Positions 25,218 through 34,300 of a stretch of 64,000 bases of DNA are shown here, piece after piece. The DNA lies in NCBI GenBank assembly GCA_002329155.1, contig DCXY01000001.1:109547-173546 (forward strand), in the 5' to 3' direction. A model generated the notes under the pieces. That model was given only the letters and a program-made list of their open reading frames with translations. It searched no databases and was not told the DNA's origin. The position numbers and the translations under genes were made by a program. How positions within the stretch are numbered: position 1 is the stretch's first letter; each line of letters opens with the position of its first letter. This DNA comes from Stenotrophomonas sp. UBA2124. Lineage in GTDB: Bacteria; Pseudomonadota; Gammaproteobacteria; Xanthomonadales; Xanthomonadaceae.

Positions 25218-25973
25218 ATGATCGTCGCAGAACGACTTCGCAAGACCTTCCCCGGCAAGGGCAAGGAGAAGAGCCCGGTGATCGCGGTGGACGATGTGGG
25301 CTTCACCGCCCATGACGGCCAGATCACCGGCCTGCTTGGCCCTAACGGCGCCGGCAAGACCACCACACTGCGCATGCTCTATACGCTGATGACCCCGGAC
25401 AGCGGCCGCGTGCTGGTGGATGGCATCGACCCCTCGGTGGATGCCAACGCCGTGCGCCGCAGCCTAGGCGTGCTGCCCGATGCGCGTGGCGTGTACAAGC
25501 GCCTGACCGCGCGCGAGAACATCGACTACTTCGGTGAGCTGCATGGCATGGGCGCGGCCGCCATTGCCGAGCGCACCGGCCGCCTGGCCGCGGCCCTGCA
25601 GATGGAGGATTTCCTGGACCGCGCCACCGAAGGCTTCAGCCAGGGCCAGCGCACCAAGACCGCCATCGCCCGCGCGCTGATCCACGACCCGCGCAACGTG
25701 ATTCTGGACGAGCCCACCAATGGCCTGGACGTGATGACCACGCGCGGCCTTCGTGGTTTTCTCAAGGAACTGCGCCAGGAAGGGCGCTGCGTGATCTTCT
25801 CCAGCCACATCATGCAGGAGGTGGCCGCGCTGTGTGACCGCATCGTGGTCATCGCCCATGGCCGCGTGGTGGCACAGGGCACGCCGGATGAACTGCGCGA
25901 GCAGGCACGCGAGGTGAACCTGGAAGACGCCTTCGTCAAGCTGATCGGCAGCGAGGAGGGCCTGCACGCATGA
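25218..25973 (+). CDS. natA: ABC transporter ATPase, NatA type
   Basis: 251 residues. Walker A GPNGAGKTTT, signature FSQGQRTKTAIARAL, Walker B VILDEPTNGLDV and H-loop SSHIMQEV are intact. The sequence pattern (LGVLPDARGVYKRLTAREN, C-terminal DAFVKLIGSEEG) is that of NatA, the ATPase of sodium-exporting ABC transporters. The stop overlaps the permease start (ATGA). Substrate assignment to sodium is by family likeness only. Confidence 0.82.
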   Translation: MIVAERLRKTFPGKGKEKSPVIAVDDVGFTAHDGQITGLLGPNGAGKTTTLRMLYTLMTPDSGRVLVDGIDPSVDANAVRRSLGVLPDARGVYKRLTARENIDYFGELHGMGAAAIAERTGRLAAALQMEDFLDRATEGFSQGQRTKTAIARALIHDPRNVILDEPTNGLDVMTTRGLRGFLKELRQEGRCVIFSSHIMQEVAALCDRIVVIAHGRVVAQGTPDELREQAREVNLEDAFVKLIGSEEGLHA

Positions 25974-27163
25974 ACAAGACCGGATTCCTTGGCGGCATGA
26001 TCACGGTGATGCGCAAGGAGCTGCGCGATTTCGCCCGTGACCGCCGCACCTTCCTGCTCACCCTGCTGACCGCGCCGCTGCTGTACCCGCTGCTGTTCCT
26101 GGGCATGAGCAAGCTCACCAGCATGCGCACCGAGGCACAGCTGGAAAAGGACATGACCATCGCCGTGGCGGGCATGGAGCGCGCGCCCAACCTGGTGGCC
26201 TTCCTGGCCAGCCGTGGCATCAACGCCAAACCTGCGCCGGCCGATATCGAACAGCGCATACGCAGCCAGCAGGAAGACGTGGCGCTGGTGATCGACGAGG
26301 ATTTCGCCAAGGACTGGCATGAGGGCAAGCCGGCCAAGGTGGACATGCTGGCCGACACCACGCGCCGTACCGGTGATGTGCAGCTGATGCGGCTGAAGGC
26401 CACGCTGGGCGAGTACAGCCAGTCGGTGGGTGCGCTGCGCCTGCTGGCACGCGGGGTGAGCCCGATGGTGGCCGCGCCGGTCAACATCGGTACCCGCGAC
26501 CTGGCCACGGCCGAGGCCAAGCGCGGCATCTTCCTGTCGGTGGTGCTGCCGCTGGTGTTGATGCTGTTCGCCTTCATCGGCGGCTCGCACCTGGCCATGG
26601 ACACCACCGCCGGCGAGCGCGAGCGGCAATCGCTGGAGCCGTTGCTGGCAACGCCCATCTCACGTGGCGCGCTGGTCAGCGGCAAGATGCTGGCGGCGGT
26701 GGTGATCGGCCTGGTATCGACCCTGCTGATCCTGCTCTCATTCAAGCTCAGCGCCAGCCTGCGGGTGGGCGCGGCGGGTTCGCTGGATGTGAGCTTCGCG
26801 GCGATGGGCAAGCTGCTGCTGATCCTGCTGCCGCTGGTGCTGATAGGCACCGCGCTGCTCACTTGTCTCGCGGCGAGCGCCAAGAGCATGAAGGAGGCGC
26901 AGAGCCACATGGTGTGGCTGATGATGTTCCCCATGCTGCCGGGCTACGCGCTGATGGCCTACCCGCTGAAGGACACTCAGCTGTGGCAGTACGCGGTGCC
27001 GTTCCTATCGCAGAACCAGATGCTGGTGAAGGTCACCCGTGGCGAGATGCCATCGGCCGAGCAGTGGGGTGTCTACCTGGCGGCATCGCTGGCATTGGCG
27101 GTGGTGCTGTGGGCGGTGGCGGTATGGCGTTACGGTCAGGAGCGCCTGGCCATCTCCGGCTGA
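25970..27163 (+). CDS. natB: ABC-2 type permease, NatB type
   Basis: 397 residues: one N-terminal membrane segment (LLTLLTAPLLYPLLFLGM), a large extracytoplasmic loop (about residues 45-180), then five membrane segments. TTAGERERQSLEPLLATPIS is the cytoplasmic motif typical of NatB/YhaP permeases. It forms the transporter with the preceding ATPase. A strong terminator follows. Confidence 0.85.
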   Translation: MNKTGFLGGMITVMRKELRDFARDRRTFLLTLLTAPLLYPLLFLGMSKLTSMRTEAQLEKDMTIAVAGMERAPNLVAFLASRGINAKPAPADIEQRIRSQQEDVALVIDEDFAKDWHEGKPAKVDMLADTTRRTGDVQLMRLKATLGEYSQSVGALRLLARGVSPMVAAPVNIGTRDLATAEAKRGIFLSVVLPLVLMLFAFIGGSHLAMDTTAGERERQSLEPLLATPISRGALVSGKMLAAVVIGLVSTLLILLSFKLSASLRVGAAGSLDVSFAAMGKLLLILLPLVLIGTALLTCLAASAKSMKEAQSHMVWLMMFPMLPGYALMAYPLKDTQLWQYAVPFLSQNQMLVKVTRGEMPSAEQWGVYLAASLALAVVLWAVAVWRYGQERLAISG

Positions 27164-27192
27164 GCCACGCGCACCGACGCTGTTGAACGCAG

Positions 27193-27214
27193 GGGCCCGG
27201 AGCGATCCGGGCCC
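27193..27214 (+). terminator. Terminator of the hydrolase-natAB unit
   Basis: GGGCCCGGA and TCCGGGCCC pair around GCGA and are followed by TTGTCGTTG, 30 bp after the natB stop. The same stem-loop sequence occurs inverted at 27408-27427. Confidence 0.85.
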
Positions 27215-27407
27215 TTGTCGTTGCCGCGCCTGTCATGGTGTGTGCGCGCAGGTCCTGCGTACGCGGCGGTTGACGCAAACCCGCATGCTGCGTTTTGTAG
27301 GGCCTTGCCGGGCAGGGCCGGGAGCCGGGCTGAAGAAGCAGCGCAGGCACCATGCCGGCAGCAGGCATGGGCACACACGCACCGCGCCGTGCCGCCAGAA
27401 AGCACAA

Positions 27408-27427
27408 GGCCCGGATCGCTCCGGGCC
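27408..27427 (-). terminator. Terminator of the TonB-like gene
   Basis: On the minus strand GGCCCGGA-GCGA-TCCGGGCC is followed by TTGTGC, 30 bp after the stop of the TonB-like gene. With the hairpin at 27193-27214 it brackets a 193-bp gene-free stretch between convergent units. Confidence 0.8.
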
Positions 27428-27456
27428 CTGTGATGCATCCTTCGCAACTGCCGCGC

Positions 27457-28488
27457 TTACTTGCTCGGCGAGAACGCCAGCGTGCGGCGGGTGGTGGTCG
27501 GGGCGCTGATCGGCTCGAACTTCCAGCGGCGCACTGCAGCCAGTGCCTCGCGGTCGAACACGCGCACCGGTGTGGCACGCAGCACGCGCGCGTCGGTGAC
27601 CGAGCCATCGGTGCCTACGGTCAGCTCCACCAGCACCTCGCCCGAGGTGCCGGCGCGCAGCGCGTCGGCCGGGTAGCGCGGGGCCGGGGTACTGACCGCG
27701 CGCAGGGTGGGGGCGGCGGCAGCGGCGGCCGGCTTGGGTGCGGTGGCCTGCTGGGCGGCAGCCTGTGCGGCGGCACGCTGTTCGGCCTCACGGCGGTTGG
27801 CCGCCTGGCGCTCGGCTTCCAGGCGCTCGCTGTCCTTGCGCGCGGCTTCCTGCTTGGCCGCCAGCTGTTGGGCAGCGGTGGCCTCGGCAGCCTGCTGCTG
27901 CGCCAGGCGCTGCTGCTCGGCCTGCTGCTTGACCTTGTTCTCGGCGTCCTTCTTGGCCTTGTCGGCCTCTTCCACGGTGCGGGCCTGGGCCAGCTCGGCG
28001 CCCTTGGTCACGCCTTCCTTCAGGCGCGGCAGGGCCGGCGCGTTGGGGTCCATCTTTTCCACCAGCGCGATCAGGCGCTGGGCTTCGGCGAAGTCCTCGC
28101 GGCCCAGGGCCTGTTCGGTGGCGATAAGGGTATAGGGCTGCAGGTCGGTCAGCGCGCTCTTGACCGAGGCGTCTTCCGGCAGTTTCTCGCGCAGGGCCAG
28201 GTAGTACTCCACGGCACTGTCACCGGCGGGGGCATACATGCGGTTCTCGCGCAGCGCGGCGCTGGCGGCGTCACGCAGCTGGGTGGTGTCCATGCCCTGG
28301 ACCTTGTCCGATACCGCCTTGTCGGTGGCCGCGGCGGCCTCGGCCGCGCTTGGTGCCGCTGCCGGGGCGGTGGCACCGGTGGCCGGCGCCGGGGCGGTTT
28401 CATCCTTGCCGGAACAGGCGGCCAGGCTGGCCAGCAGAACGACGGGCGCCAGCAGGCGCAGCTTGCCTTGCTTCGTGACGTACGACAT
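27457..28488 (-). CDS. TonB-like C-terminal domain lipoprotein
   Basis: 343 residues from the ATG at 28488, which follows AAGGGGA. VVLLASLAAC-S is a lipobox. The middle is an extended Ala/Gln/Glu/Lys-rich coiled region (about residues 170-250). The last 80 residues resemble a TonB C-terminal domain: PRYPADALRAGTSGEVLVEL, DGSVTDARVLRATP, FDREALAAVRRWKFEP. A TonB-type end on a lipoprotein rather than on an inner-membrane anchor is unusual, so it may span the periplasm from the other side or may not energise receptors at all. Confidence 0.82.
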   Translation of the reverse strand: MSYVTKQGKLRLLAPVVLLASLAACSGKDETAPAPATGATAPAAAPSAAEAAAATDKAVSDKVQGMDTTQLRDAASAALRENRMYAPAGDSAVEYYLALREKLPEDASVKSALTDLQPYTLIATEQALGREDFAEAQRLIALVEKMDPNAPALPRLKEGVTKGAELAQARTVEEADKAKKDAENKVKQQAEQQRLAQQQAAEATAAQQLAAKQEAARKDSERLEAERQAANRREAEQRAAAQAAAQQATAPKPAAAAAAPTLRAVSTPAPRYPADALRAGTSGEVLVELTVGTDGSVTDARVLRATPVRVFDREALAAVRRWKFEPISAPTTTRRTLAFSPSK

Positions 28489-28639
28489 CAAACATCCCCT
28501 TGAAATGCAACGAACGTGGGCGGCCTGTCCCCTGGTGGGCGCTGTGGCGTCGGTAAGTCCCCGTACCGCGCCGGCCGGCAGGAAAGCGCGAATCTAGCAT
28601 CGCCGGCGCGGGTTGCGGGGGCGGAAAGTGTGGTTCCGG

Positions 28640-28677
28640 CAAAATAGTGATGGGGGTCACATTGCGTGATCCCCATC
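28640..28677 (-). terminator. Terminator of the UPF0114 gene
   Basis: On the minus strand a 12-bp stem with one G-T pair (GATGGGGATCAC with GTGACCCCCATC, loop GCAAT) is followed by ACTATTTTGCC, 13 bp after the stop. Confidence 0.75.
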
Positions 28678-28689
28678 GCGACGGCCGTC

Positions 28690-29277
28690 TCAGTGTGCGC
28701 TGGCTGGCTTGCTGTGGCCGTTGGCCATGAGCTTGTCGGTCCAGGCGATGCCGATGGCCGAAAGAATGAACACGCAGTGGATGATGGTCTGCCACAACAC
28801 GCCGTCACGGGTGAAGTTGCTGCACAGCGATTTGGAGGCGATCAGCTCCGGGGTGCACAGCGGCATGCCCAGCTGGCCAGCTTCGATGAAGGTCTTGAGC
28901 AGGTGGATGGAGGAGATGCCGATGATCGCCATGGCCAGCTTGACCTTCAGCACCGAGGCGTTGACGTGGCTCAGCCACTCCGGCTGGTCCGGGTGGCCCT
29001 GCAGGCGCAGGCGCGAGACGAAGGTTTCGTAACCACCCACGATCACCATCACCAGCAGGTTGGAGATCATCACCACGTCGATCAGGCTGAGCACGATCAG
29101 CATGATCTTCTGCTCGCTCAGGCCACGCGCGTCGGTAACCAGGTGCCACAGCTCCTTGCCGAACAGGAACACGTAGACGCACTGGGCGATGATCAGCCCC
29201 AGGTACAGCGGCAGTTGCAGCCAGCGTGAGGCGAAGATCAGGGATGCGAGCGGGCTCAGCGGTTTGTATTCGGACAT
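28690..29277 (-). CDS. yqhA: UPF0114 family membrane protein (YqhA-like)
   Basis: 195 residues. Four membrane segments and the family text SRWLQLPLYLGLIIAQCVYV, LIDVVMISNLLVMVIVGGYE, VKLAMAIIGISSIHLLKTFI match UPF0114 (E. coli YqhA). It has an extra C-terminal tail ending in His. The function is unknown. It is divergent from yfcG. Confidence 0.9.
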   Translation of the reverse strand: MSEYKPLSPLASLIFASRWLQLPLYLGLIIAQCVYVFLFGKELWHLVTDARGLSEQKIMLIVLSLIDVVMISNLLVMVIVGGYETFVSRLRLQGHPDQPEWLSHVNASVLKVKLAMAIIGISSIHLLKTFIEAGQLGMPLCTPELIASKSLCSNFTRDGVLWQTIIHCVFILSAIGIAWTDKLMANGHSKPASAH

Positions 29278-29384
29278 GAAGGGAATGCTGCGTTGCGGGA
29301 AGCGCGCAGATTAACGGGGCATTTGTCAGCTTGCCAAGCGCGGCCGCTGGGTACACTCGGTGTCAGTCCTGATGGAGCATTGCC

Positions 29385-30077
29385 ATGATCGACCTCTATT
29401 ACTGGCCCACGCCCAACGGCCACAAGGTCACCCTGTTCCTGGAAGAAGCCGGGCTGGAGTACCGCATCCACCCGGTCAACATCGGCAAGGGCGACCAGTT
29501 TCTGCCGGAATTCCTGGCCATTTCACCCAACAACAAGATGCCGGCCATCGTGGACCACGCGCCGGCCGATGGCGGGGCGCCGGTGAGCGTGTTCGAGTCC
29601 GGCGCGATCCTGTTGTACCTGGCCGAGAAGACCGGCCGCTTCCTGCCCGCCGACCTGCGCGGGCGTACCGCCACGCTGGAATGGCTGTTCTGGCAGATGG
29701 GCGGGCTGGGGCCGATGAGCGGGCAGATGGGGCATTTCAACGTGTATGCGCCCGAGCGGATTCCCTACGCCATCGAGCGGTATGACAGCGAGGTACGCCG
29801 CCTGCACCGGGTGATGGACAAGCGCCTGTCCGAATCGGCCTACCTTGCCGGCGCGGACTATGGCATCGCCGACATGGCCAGTTACCCCTGGATTGGTGCC
29901 TACGCGAAGATGCCGCCGGATTTCGACGCCTTCCCGCACCTGCACCGCTGGCACCAGGCCATTGCCGAGCGCCCGGCCACGCAGCGGGCCTATGCCATCG
30001 GCCCCGGCGTCAACCCGCAGGCAGGGCAGCCGATGAGCGAGGAGGAGAAGCGCCTGCTGTTCGCCAAACGCGACTGA
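29385..30077 (+). CDS. yfcG: Glutathione S-transferase family disulfide-bond oxidoreductase YfcG
   Basis: 230 residues. MIDLYYWPTPNGHKVTLFLE, FLAISPNNKMPAIVDH (cis-proline) and FESGAILLYLAEKTGRF form the thioredoxin-like N-terminal domain, and WLFWQMGGLGPMSGQMGHF starts the helical C-terminal domain; these closely follow E. coli YfcG. YfcG reduces disulfides with glutathione and has no catalytic cysteine, as here. Confidence 0.92.
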   Translation: MIDLYYWPTPNGHKVTLFLEEAGLEYRIHPVNIGKGDQFLPEFLAISPNNKMPAIVDHAPADGGAPVSVFESGAILLYLAEKTGRFLPADLRGRTATLEWLFWQMGGLGPMSGQMGHFNVYAPERIPYAIERYDSEVRRLHRVMDKRLSESAYLAGADYGIADMASYPWIGAYAKMPPDFDAFPHLHRWHQAIAERPATQRAYAIGPGVNPQAGQPMSEEEKRLLFAKRD

Positions 30078-30146
30078 TGGCAGGGGGCGCTGCCAGCAGG
30101 GCTGGGCTAGGATGGCCCGATCCGTGCTGTCCCCGACAGGTATCCC

Positions 30147-32372
30147 ATGCGCCCCTTGTTCCTTGCTCTTGCCATGATCCTTGCCACCCCCGCCGTCCAC
30201 GCCGAAAAACTCACGCTTGAGGCCATCACCGGCAGCGCGCCGCTGTCCGGCCCGACGCTGATGAAGCCGAAGGTGGCACCGGACGGCTCGCGGGTCACCT
30301 TCCTGCGCGGCAAGGACAGCGACCGCAACCAGCTGGACCTGTGGGAATACGACATCGCCAGCGGCCAGACCCGGCTGCTGGTGGATTCCAAGGTGGTGCT
30401 GCCCGGCACCGAGACCCTCAGCGATGCGGAAAAGGCACGCCGCGAGCGCCAGCGCATCGCCGCGTTGACCGGCATCGTCGATTACCAGTGGTCGCCCGAT
30501 GCCAGGACGCTGCTGTTCCCGCTGGGCGGCGAGCTGTACCTGTACGACCTGGGCAAGCAGGGCCGCGACGCGGTGCGCCAGCTCACCCATGGCGAAGGCT
30601 TCACCACCGACGCCAAGCTCTCGCCGAAGGGCGGCTTCGTCAGCTTCGTGCGTGACCGCAACCTGTGGGTCATCGACCTGGCCAGCGGCAAGCAGCTGCA
30701 GCTGACCCGCGACGGCAGCGCGACCATCGGCAACGGTGTGGCCGAGTTCGTCGCCGACGAGGAAATGGACCGCCACACCGGTTACTGGTGGGCGCCGGAT
30801 GATTCGGCCATCGCCTTCGCCCGCATCGACGAAACGCCGGTGCCGGTGCAGAAACGCTACGAGATGTACGCCGACCGCGTGGAGATGATCGAACAGCGCT
30901 ACCCGGCGGCCGGCGACCACAACGTACTGGTGAAGCTGGGCGTCATCGCCCCGAAGCAGGATGCCGCACCGGCCTGGGTGGACCTGGGCAAGGAACAGGA
31001 CATCTACCTGGCGCGTGTGGACTGGCGCGACCCGCAGCACCTCAGCTTCCAGCGCCAGAGCCGCAACCAGCGCGAGCTGGAGCTGATCGAGGCGGACCTG
31101 ACCAACGGCAGGCAGCGCACGCTGGTGACCGAAACCGGCAAGACCTGGGTGCCGCTGCACAACAGCCTGCGCTTCCTGAAGGACGGCCGCTTCCTGTGGT
31201 CGTCCGAGCGCAGCGGCTTCCAGCACCTGTACCTGGCCAGTGCCGATGGCCGCACGCTCACCCCGCTGACCTCGGGCAAGTGGCCGGTGGATGAGCTGCT
31301 GGCGGTGGATGAGGATGCCGGCAACGTGTATTTCCGCGCGGGCATGGAATCGCCGCTGCGCAGCGAAATCTATGTGGTGCCGCTGGCCGGCGGCACCCCG
31401 CGCAGGCTGTCCAAGGCCGAGGGCATGCACAGTGCCGCCTTCGCCAACAACGCCAGCGTGTACGTGGACAGCTGGTCCAACAGCAGCACGCCGCCGCAGA
31501 TCGAGCTGTACCGCGCCAGTGGCGAAAAGATCGCCACGCTGCTGGACAACGACCTGGCCGATCCCAAGCACCCGTACGCGCCGTACCGCGACGCGCAGCG
31601 CCCGGTGGAGTTCGGCACCATGACCGCCGCCGACGGCAGGACCGAGCTGCATTACAGCCTAATCAAGCCGGAAGGCTTCGACCCGGCGAAGAAGTACCCA
31701 GTGGCGGTGTACGTCTATGGCGGCCCCGCCAGCCAGACCGTCACCGACAGCTGGCCGGGCCGTGGCGACCACATGTTCAACCAGTACCTGGCGCAGCGCG
31801 GCTACGTGGTGTTCTCGATGGACAACCGCGGCACGCCGCGCCGTGGCCGTGATTTCGGTGGCGCACTGTACGGCGTGCAGGGCACGGTGGAAGTGGCCGA
31901 CCAGCTCAAGGGCGTGCAGTGGCTGAAGTCGCAGCCGTGGGTGGATGGCAAGCGCATCGGCGTGCAGGGCTGGTCCAACGGCGGCTACATGACCCTGATG
32001 CTGCTGGCCAAGGCATCCAACCAGTACGCCTGTGGCGTGGCCGGTGCACCGGTCACCGACTGGGGCCTGTACGACACCCACTACACCGAGCGTTACATGA
32101 ACCTGCCGGCGGCCAATGTTGATGGTTACCGCGAAGCGCGCATTCTCACCCATGTCGATGGGCTGACCTCGCCGTTGCTGCTGATCCACGGCATGGCTGA
32201 TGACAACGTGCTGTTCACCAATTCCACCAGCCTGATGAGCGCGCTGCAGAAGCGTGGGCAGACCTTCGAGCTGATGACCTACCCCGGTGCGAAGCATGGC
32301 CTGTCGGGCAGCAATGCACTGCACCGCTACCGCATCGCCGAGGACTTCCTGGCGCGTTGCCTGAAGCCCTGA
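30147..32372 (+). CDS. Dipeptidyl peptidase IV (S9 family), exported
   Basis: 741 residues with a signal peptide (FLALAMILATPAVHA). An N-terminal beta-propeller includes EFVADEEMDRHTGYWWAPDD, which carries the Glu-Glu pair that binds the substrate amino terminus. The C-terminal hydrolase domain has VYGGPASQTV, the nucleophile in GWSNGGYM (about residue 607), the Asp in HGMADDNV (about 684) and the His in AKHGLSG (about 716). It removes X-Pro or X-Ala dipeptides in the periplasm and is typical of proteolytic Xanthomonadaceae. Confidence 0.95.
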   Translation: MRPLFLALAMILATPAVHAEKLTLEAITGSAPLSGPTLMKPKVAPDGSRVTFLRGKDSDRNQLDLWEYDIASGQTRLLVDSKVVLPGTETLSDAEKARRERQRIAALTGIVDYQWSPDARTLLFPLGGELYLYDLGKQGRDAVRQLTHGEGFTTDAKLSPKGGFVSFVRDRNLWVIDLASGKQLQLTRDGSATIGNGVAEFVADEEMDRHTGYWWAPDDSAIAFARIDETPVPVQKRYEMYADRVEMIEQRYPAAGDHNVLVKLGVIAPKQDAAPAWVDLGKEQDIYLARVDWRDPQHLSFQRQSRNQRELELIEADLTNGRQRTLVTETGKTWVPLHNSLRFLKDGRFLWSSERSGFQHLYLASADGRTLTPLTSGKWPVDELLAVDEDAGNVYFRAGMESPLRSEIYVVPLAGGTPRRLSKAEGMHSAAFANNASVYVDSWSNSSTPPQIELYRASGEKIATLLDNDLADPKHPYAPYRDAQRPVEFGTMTAADGRTELHYSLIKPEGFDPAKKYPVAVYVYGGPASQTVTDSWPGRGDHMFNQYLAQRGYVVFSMDNRGTPRRGRDFGGALYGVQGTVEVADQLKGVQWLKSQPWVDGKRIGVQGWSNGGYMTLMLLAKASNQYACGVAGAPVTDWGLYDTHYTERYMNLPAANVDGYREARILTHVDGLTSPLLLIHGMADDNVLFTNSTSLMSALQKRGQTFELMTYPGAKHGLSGSNALHRYRIAEDFLARCLKP

Positions 32373-32391
32373 GCGGGCAGGGGAGACAGGG

Positions 32392-32883
32392 ATGTCGCTT
32401 TCGCCAGTACCGCCACCGCTGCCGGGCGCAGGTGACGGCGGCGGGCCGCGTCACAACGCTTTCCGGCGGAACCTGAAATGGGCACTGCCGTTGCTGGCGG
32501 TGCTGCTGCTGGGCGGCATCGCGTTCTTCTTCTGGTACGGGTTGCGCCAGACAGGCTCACGGTTTGAAAGCAGCCAGCCCTACAAGCTGGCGATGGCGCG
32601 CGCTTCGCAGGACGCGCAGGTGCGGGAGGCGCTGGGCCAGCCGATCCAGGCCGAGCCGCTTTCCTTGGGAAGCGTGGGCGAGTTCGCTGGCAACGGCGTG
32701 GCCATGCTGGTCATCCGCATCAAGGGCCCGCAGGGCAAGGGCATCCTCGTCGGCGAAGCCTCCCGCACGCAGGCCGAATGGCGCTTCGACAAGCTGACCT
32801 TCAGGCCGTTGGGCCGCCACGACGAGGTGGATCTACGCACCAGCGACGAGAAGGTCTGTGCGCTGATGGGGCACTGCCCGTGA
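32392..32883 (+). CDS. Coa1-like membrane-anchored protein
   Basis: 163 residues. A Pro/Gly-rich cytoplasmic start is followed by one membrane segment (WALPLLAVLLLGGIAFFFWY) and a soluble domain with SQPYKLAMARASQDAQVREA, LGQPIQ and a small beta-rich end. This matches the cytochrome-oxidase assembly factor Coa1 family pattern; many bacterial members are unstudied. It lies 19 bp after the dipeptidyl peptidase gene and is probably cotranscribed. Confidence 0.75.
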   Translation: MSLSPVPPPLPGAGDGGGPRHNAFRRNLKWALPLLAVLLLGGIAFFFWYGLRQTGSRFESSQPYKLAMARASQDAQVREALGQPIQAEPLSLGSVGEFAGNGVAMLVIRIKGPQGKGILVGEASRTQAEWRFDKLTFRPLGRHDEVDLRTSDEKVCALMGHCP

Positions 32884-32975
32884 GGTGGGGTTTAGGGGTG
32901 AGGGTGGTTTCTGCTGGTTGTTGAGGCGGTAAACGGCCCGCCTTCGTGCCTGTCCTTGGTCTCGGCCTCAAAAGC

Positions 32976-33274
32976 GACCCCTCCCCAGCCCTCCCCTTGG
33001 CCTGCGGCCAAAGGGAGGGGGCAGAAGCGGGCTTCCCGTGAATCGGATAGATGGCGATGACTGCCCCCTCCCCTTGGCCTGCGGCCAAAGGGAGGGGGCA
33101 GAAGCGGGCTTCCCGTGAATCGGACAAATGGCGATGACCGCCCGCTCCCCTTGGCCTGCGGCCAAAGGGAGGGGGCAGAAGCGGGCTTCCCGTGGATCGG
33201 ACAGATGGCGATGAACCACCCCCTCCCTTTGGCCGCAGGCCAAGGGGAGGGCCGGGGAGGGGTAAGCCTTTGCT
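32976..33274. repeat. Palindromic repeat array, 77-bp period
   Basis: Three direct units with a strict 77-bp period (CTCCCCTTGG at 32991, 33068 and 33145) each hold the dyad CCCCTTGGCCTGCGGCCAAA with its G-rich arm, and a spacer GCAGAAGCGGGCTTCCCGTG. A fourth dyad in reverse orientation (about 33222-33274) closes the array. No gene is present; open frames across it are repeat artefacts. Confidence 0.92.
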
Positions 33275-33296
33275 CTTGCCCCACCACCACACCCCG

Positions 33297-33327
33297 AATA
33301 AAAACAGCCGGCGCAGGCGCCGGCTGT
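33297..33327 (-). terminator. Rho-independent terminator
   Basis: On the minus strand ACAGCCGGCG-cctg-CGCCGGCTGT is followed by TTTTTATTC. It ends the lipoprotein gene at 33372 and also bounds the repeat array. Confidence 0.9.
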
Positions 33328-33371
33328 CTCCAACAGCATTCAAGCAGGCACCAACACCACCCGCAGGTGCG

Positions 33372-33794
33372 CTACTTCCCAGCCCCCGCCGGCACCCAGA
33401 TGGCGATGCCTGCCGCGCGCTTCTGCTGGGTGGGAATGCCCACACTCAGGCCACCGGCGGTGTGGCGGCCAAAGCTGCCAGCACCCACCGACATGCCTAC
33501 CGGCGAACCACCCGAGCCCACACCCATCAGGATCACGCCATTGGCGCCCAGGGCGGCGGCCTCGCGCTTGAGCCGGGCAACCGCCGCGTCGGTCTGGCCC
33601 TGCGTGCCAAAGCCGACCGCGCTGGAGGACTCCAGCTGCGCGATCTCCACCGAGCCCGGTGGCGGTGTGGAATAGATCTGCACGCTGGCCGGGTCCACGG
33701 GCGCGCGGGCCTGGCCCAGCATGACCTTGGAGGTACTGGCACAGCCGCCAGTGGCCAGGGCAATGCCCAGTGCGATGGCGAGCGGAAATTTCAT
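33372..33794 (-). CDS. Small putative lipoprotein
   Basis: 140 residues with a lipobox (IALATGGC-A). The segment VARLKREAAALGANGVILMG is like the YbjQ/DUF4156-type small lipoproteins in which a short helix-strand repeat follows the anchor; the C-terminus is Gly/Ser-rich and then hydrophobic. Function is unknown. It has its own terminator and is divergent from the small membrane protein at 33948. Confidence 0.75.
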   Translation of the reverse strand: MKFPLAIALGIALATGGCASTSKVMLGQARAPVDPASVQIYSTPPPGSVEIAQLESSSAVGFGTQGQTDAAVARLKREAAALGANGVILMGVGSGGSPVGMSVGAGSFGRHTAGGLSVGIPTQQKRAAGIAIWVPAGAGK

Positions 33795-33947
33795 GGCTTC
33801 ACTCCCCGGTGATCAGTGTTTCCGGATCATTACTCGGACATTGCTGAACAAGGCGCGAACTGCAGGTGATGGTCGGGCTGTCCCTGACTTGCCTGTTGCC
33901 CGCTGCTTTGGACTATCTTGAAGGCAGTGACATTGGGAGAAAAGCAC

Positions 33948-34196
33948 ATGGGGTTGATCAGCCTGATCTGGGGCATCGTGGCACTGCTGTGGATGGTGCT
34001 CGCCTTCATTCCGCTGCTGGGCTGGGGCAACTGGTTCCTGATTCCGTTCGCCGCGGTGGGCGCCATCATCGCCGCCATCGGCCTGCTGTTCACCCACGTC
34101 AGCAAGCGTGGCCGGGCCAAAACCGGCCTGCTGCTCAATGGCATCGTCATCGTGGTTGGCGTCATCCGCCTGAGCATCGGCGGCGGCATCGTCTGA
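33948..34196 (+). CDS. Small membrane protein
   Basis: 82 residues from the ATG at 33948, preceded by GGGAGA at a suitable distance. Two or three hydrophobic segments (LIWGIVALLWMVLAFIPLLG, IPFAAVGAIIAAIGLLF, LLLNGIVIVVGVI) make up nearly the whole chain. No family was recognised. Confidence 0.75.
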   Translation: MGLISLIWGIVALLWMVLAFIPLLGWGNWFLIPFAAVGAIIAAIGLLFTHVSKRGRAKTGLLLNGIVIVVGVIRLSIGGGIV

Positions 34197-34300
34197 CACG
34201 CCTACGGGCGGCGCCCGGCAGGTTCATGGCCACGGGCGTAAAATGAGGGGGTTGGCTGGGGGTTTCCCGGCCGTCTGGGCCCGCCTCCTGCCTCATCCCC

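Noticed and set aside
23595..25313. A 572-codon minus-strand frame opposite the lipoprotein hydrolase
   Set aside because: Same antisense artefact; the plus-strand frame has a lipobox and a full catalytic triad.
29523..31652. A 709-codon minus-strand frame opposite yfcG and dipeptidyl peptidase IV
   Set aside because: Antisense shadow of two well-supported genes.
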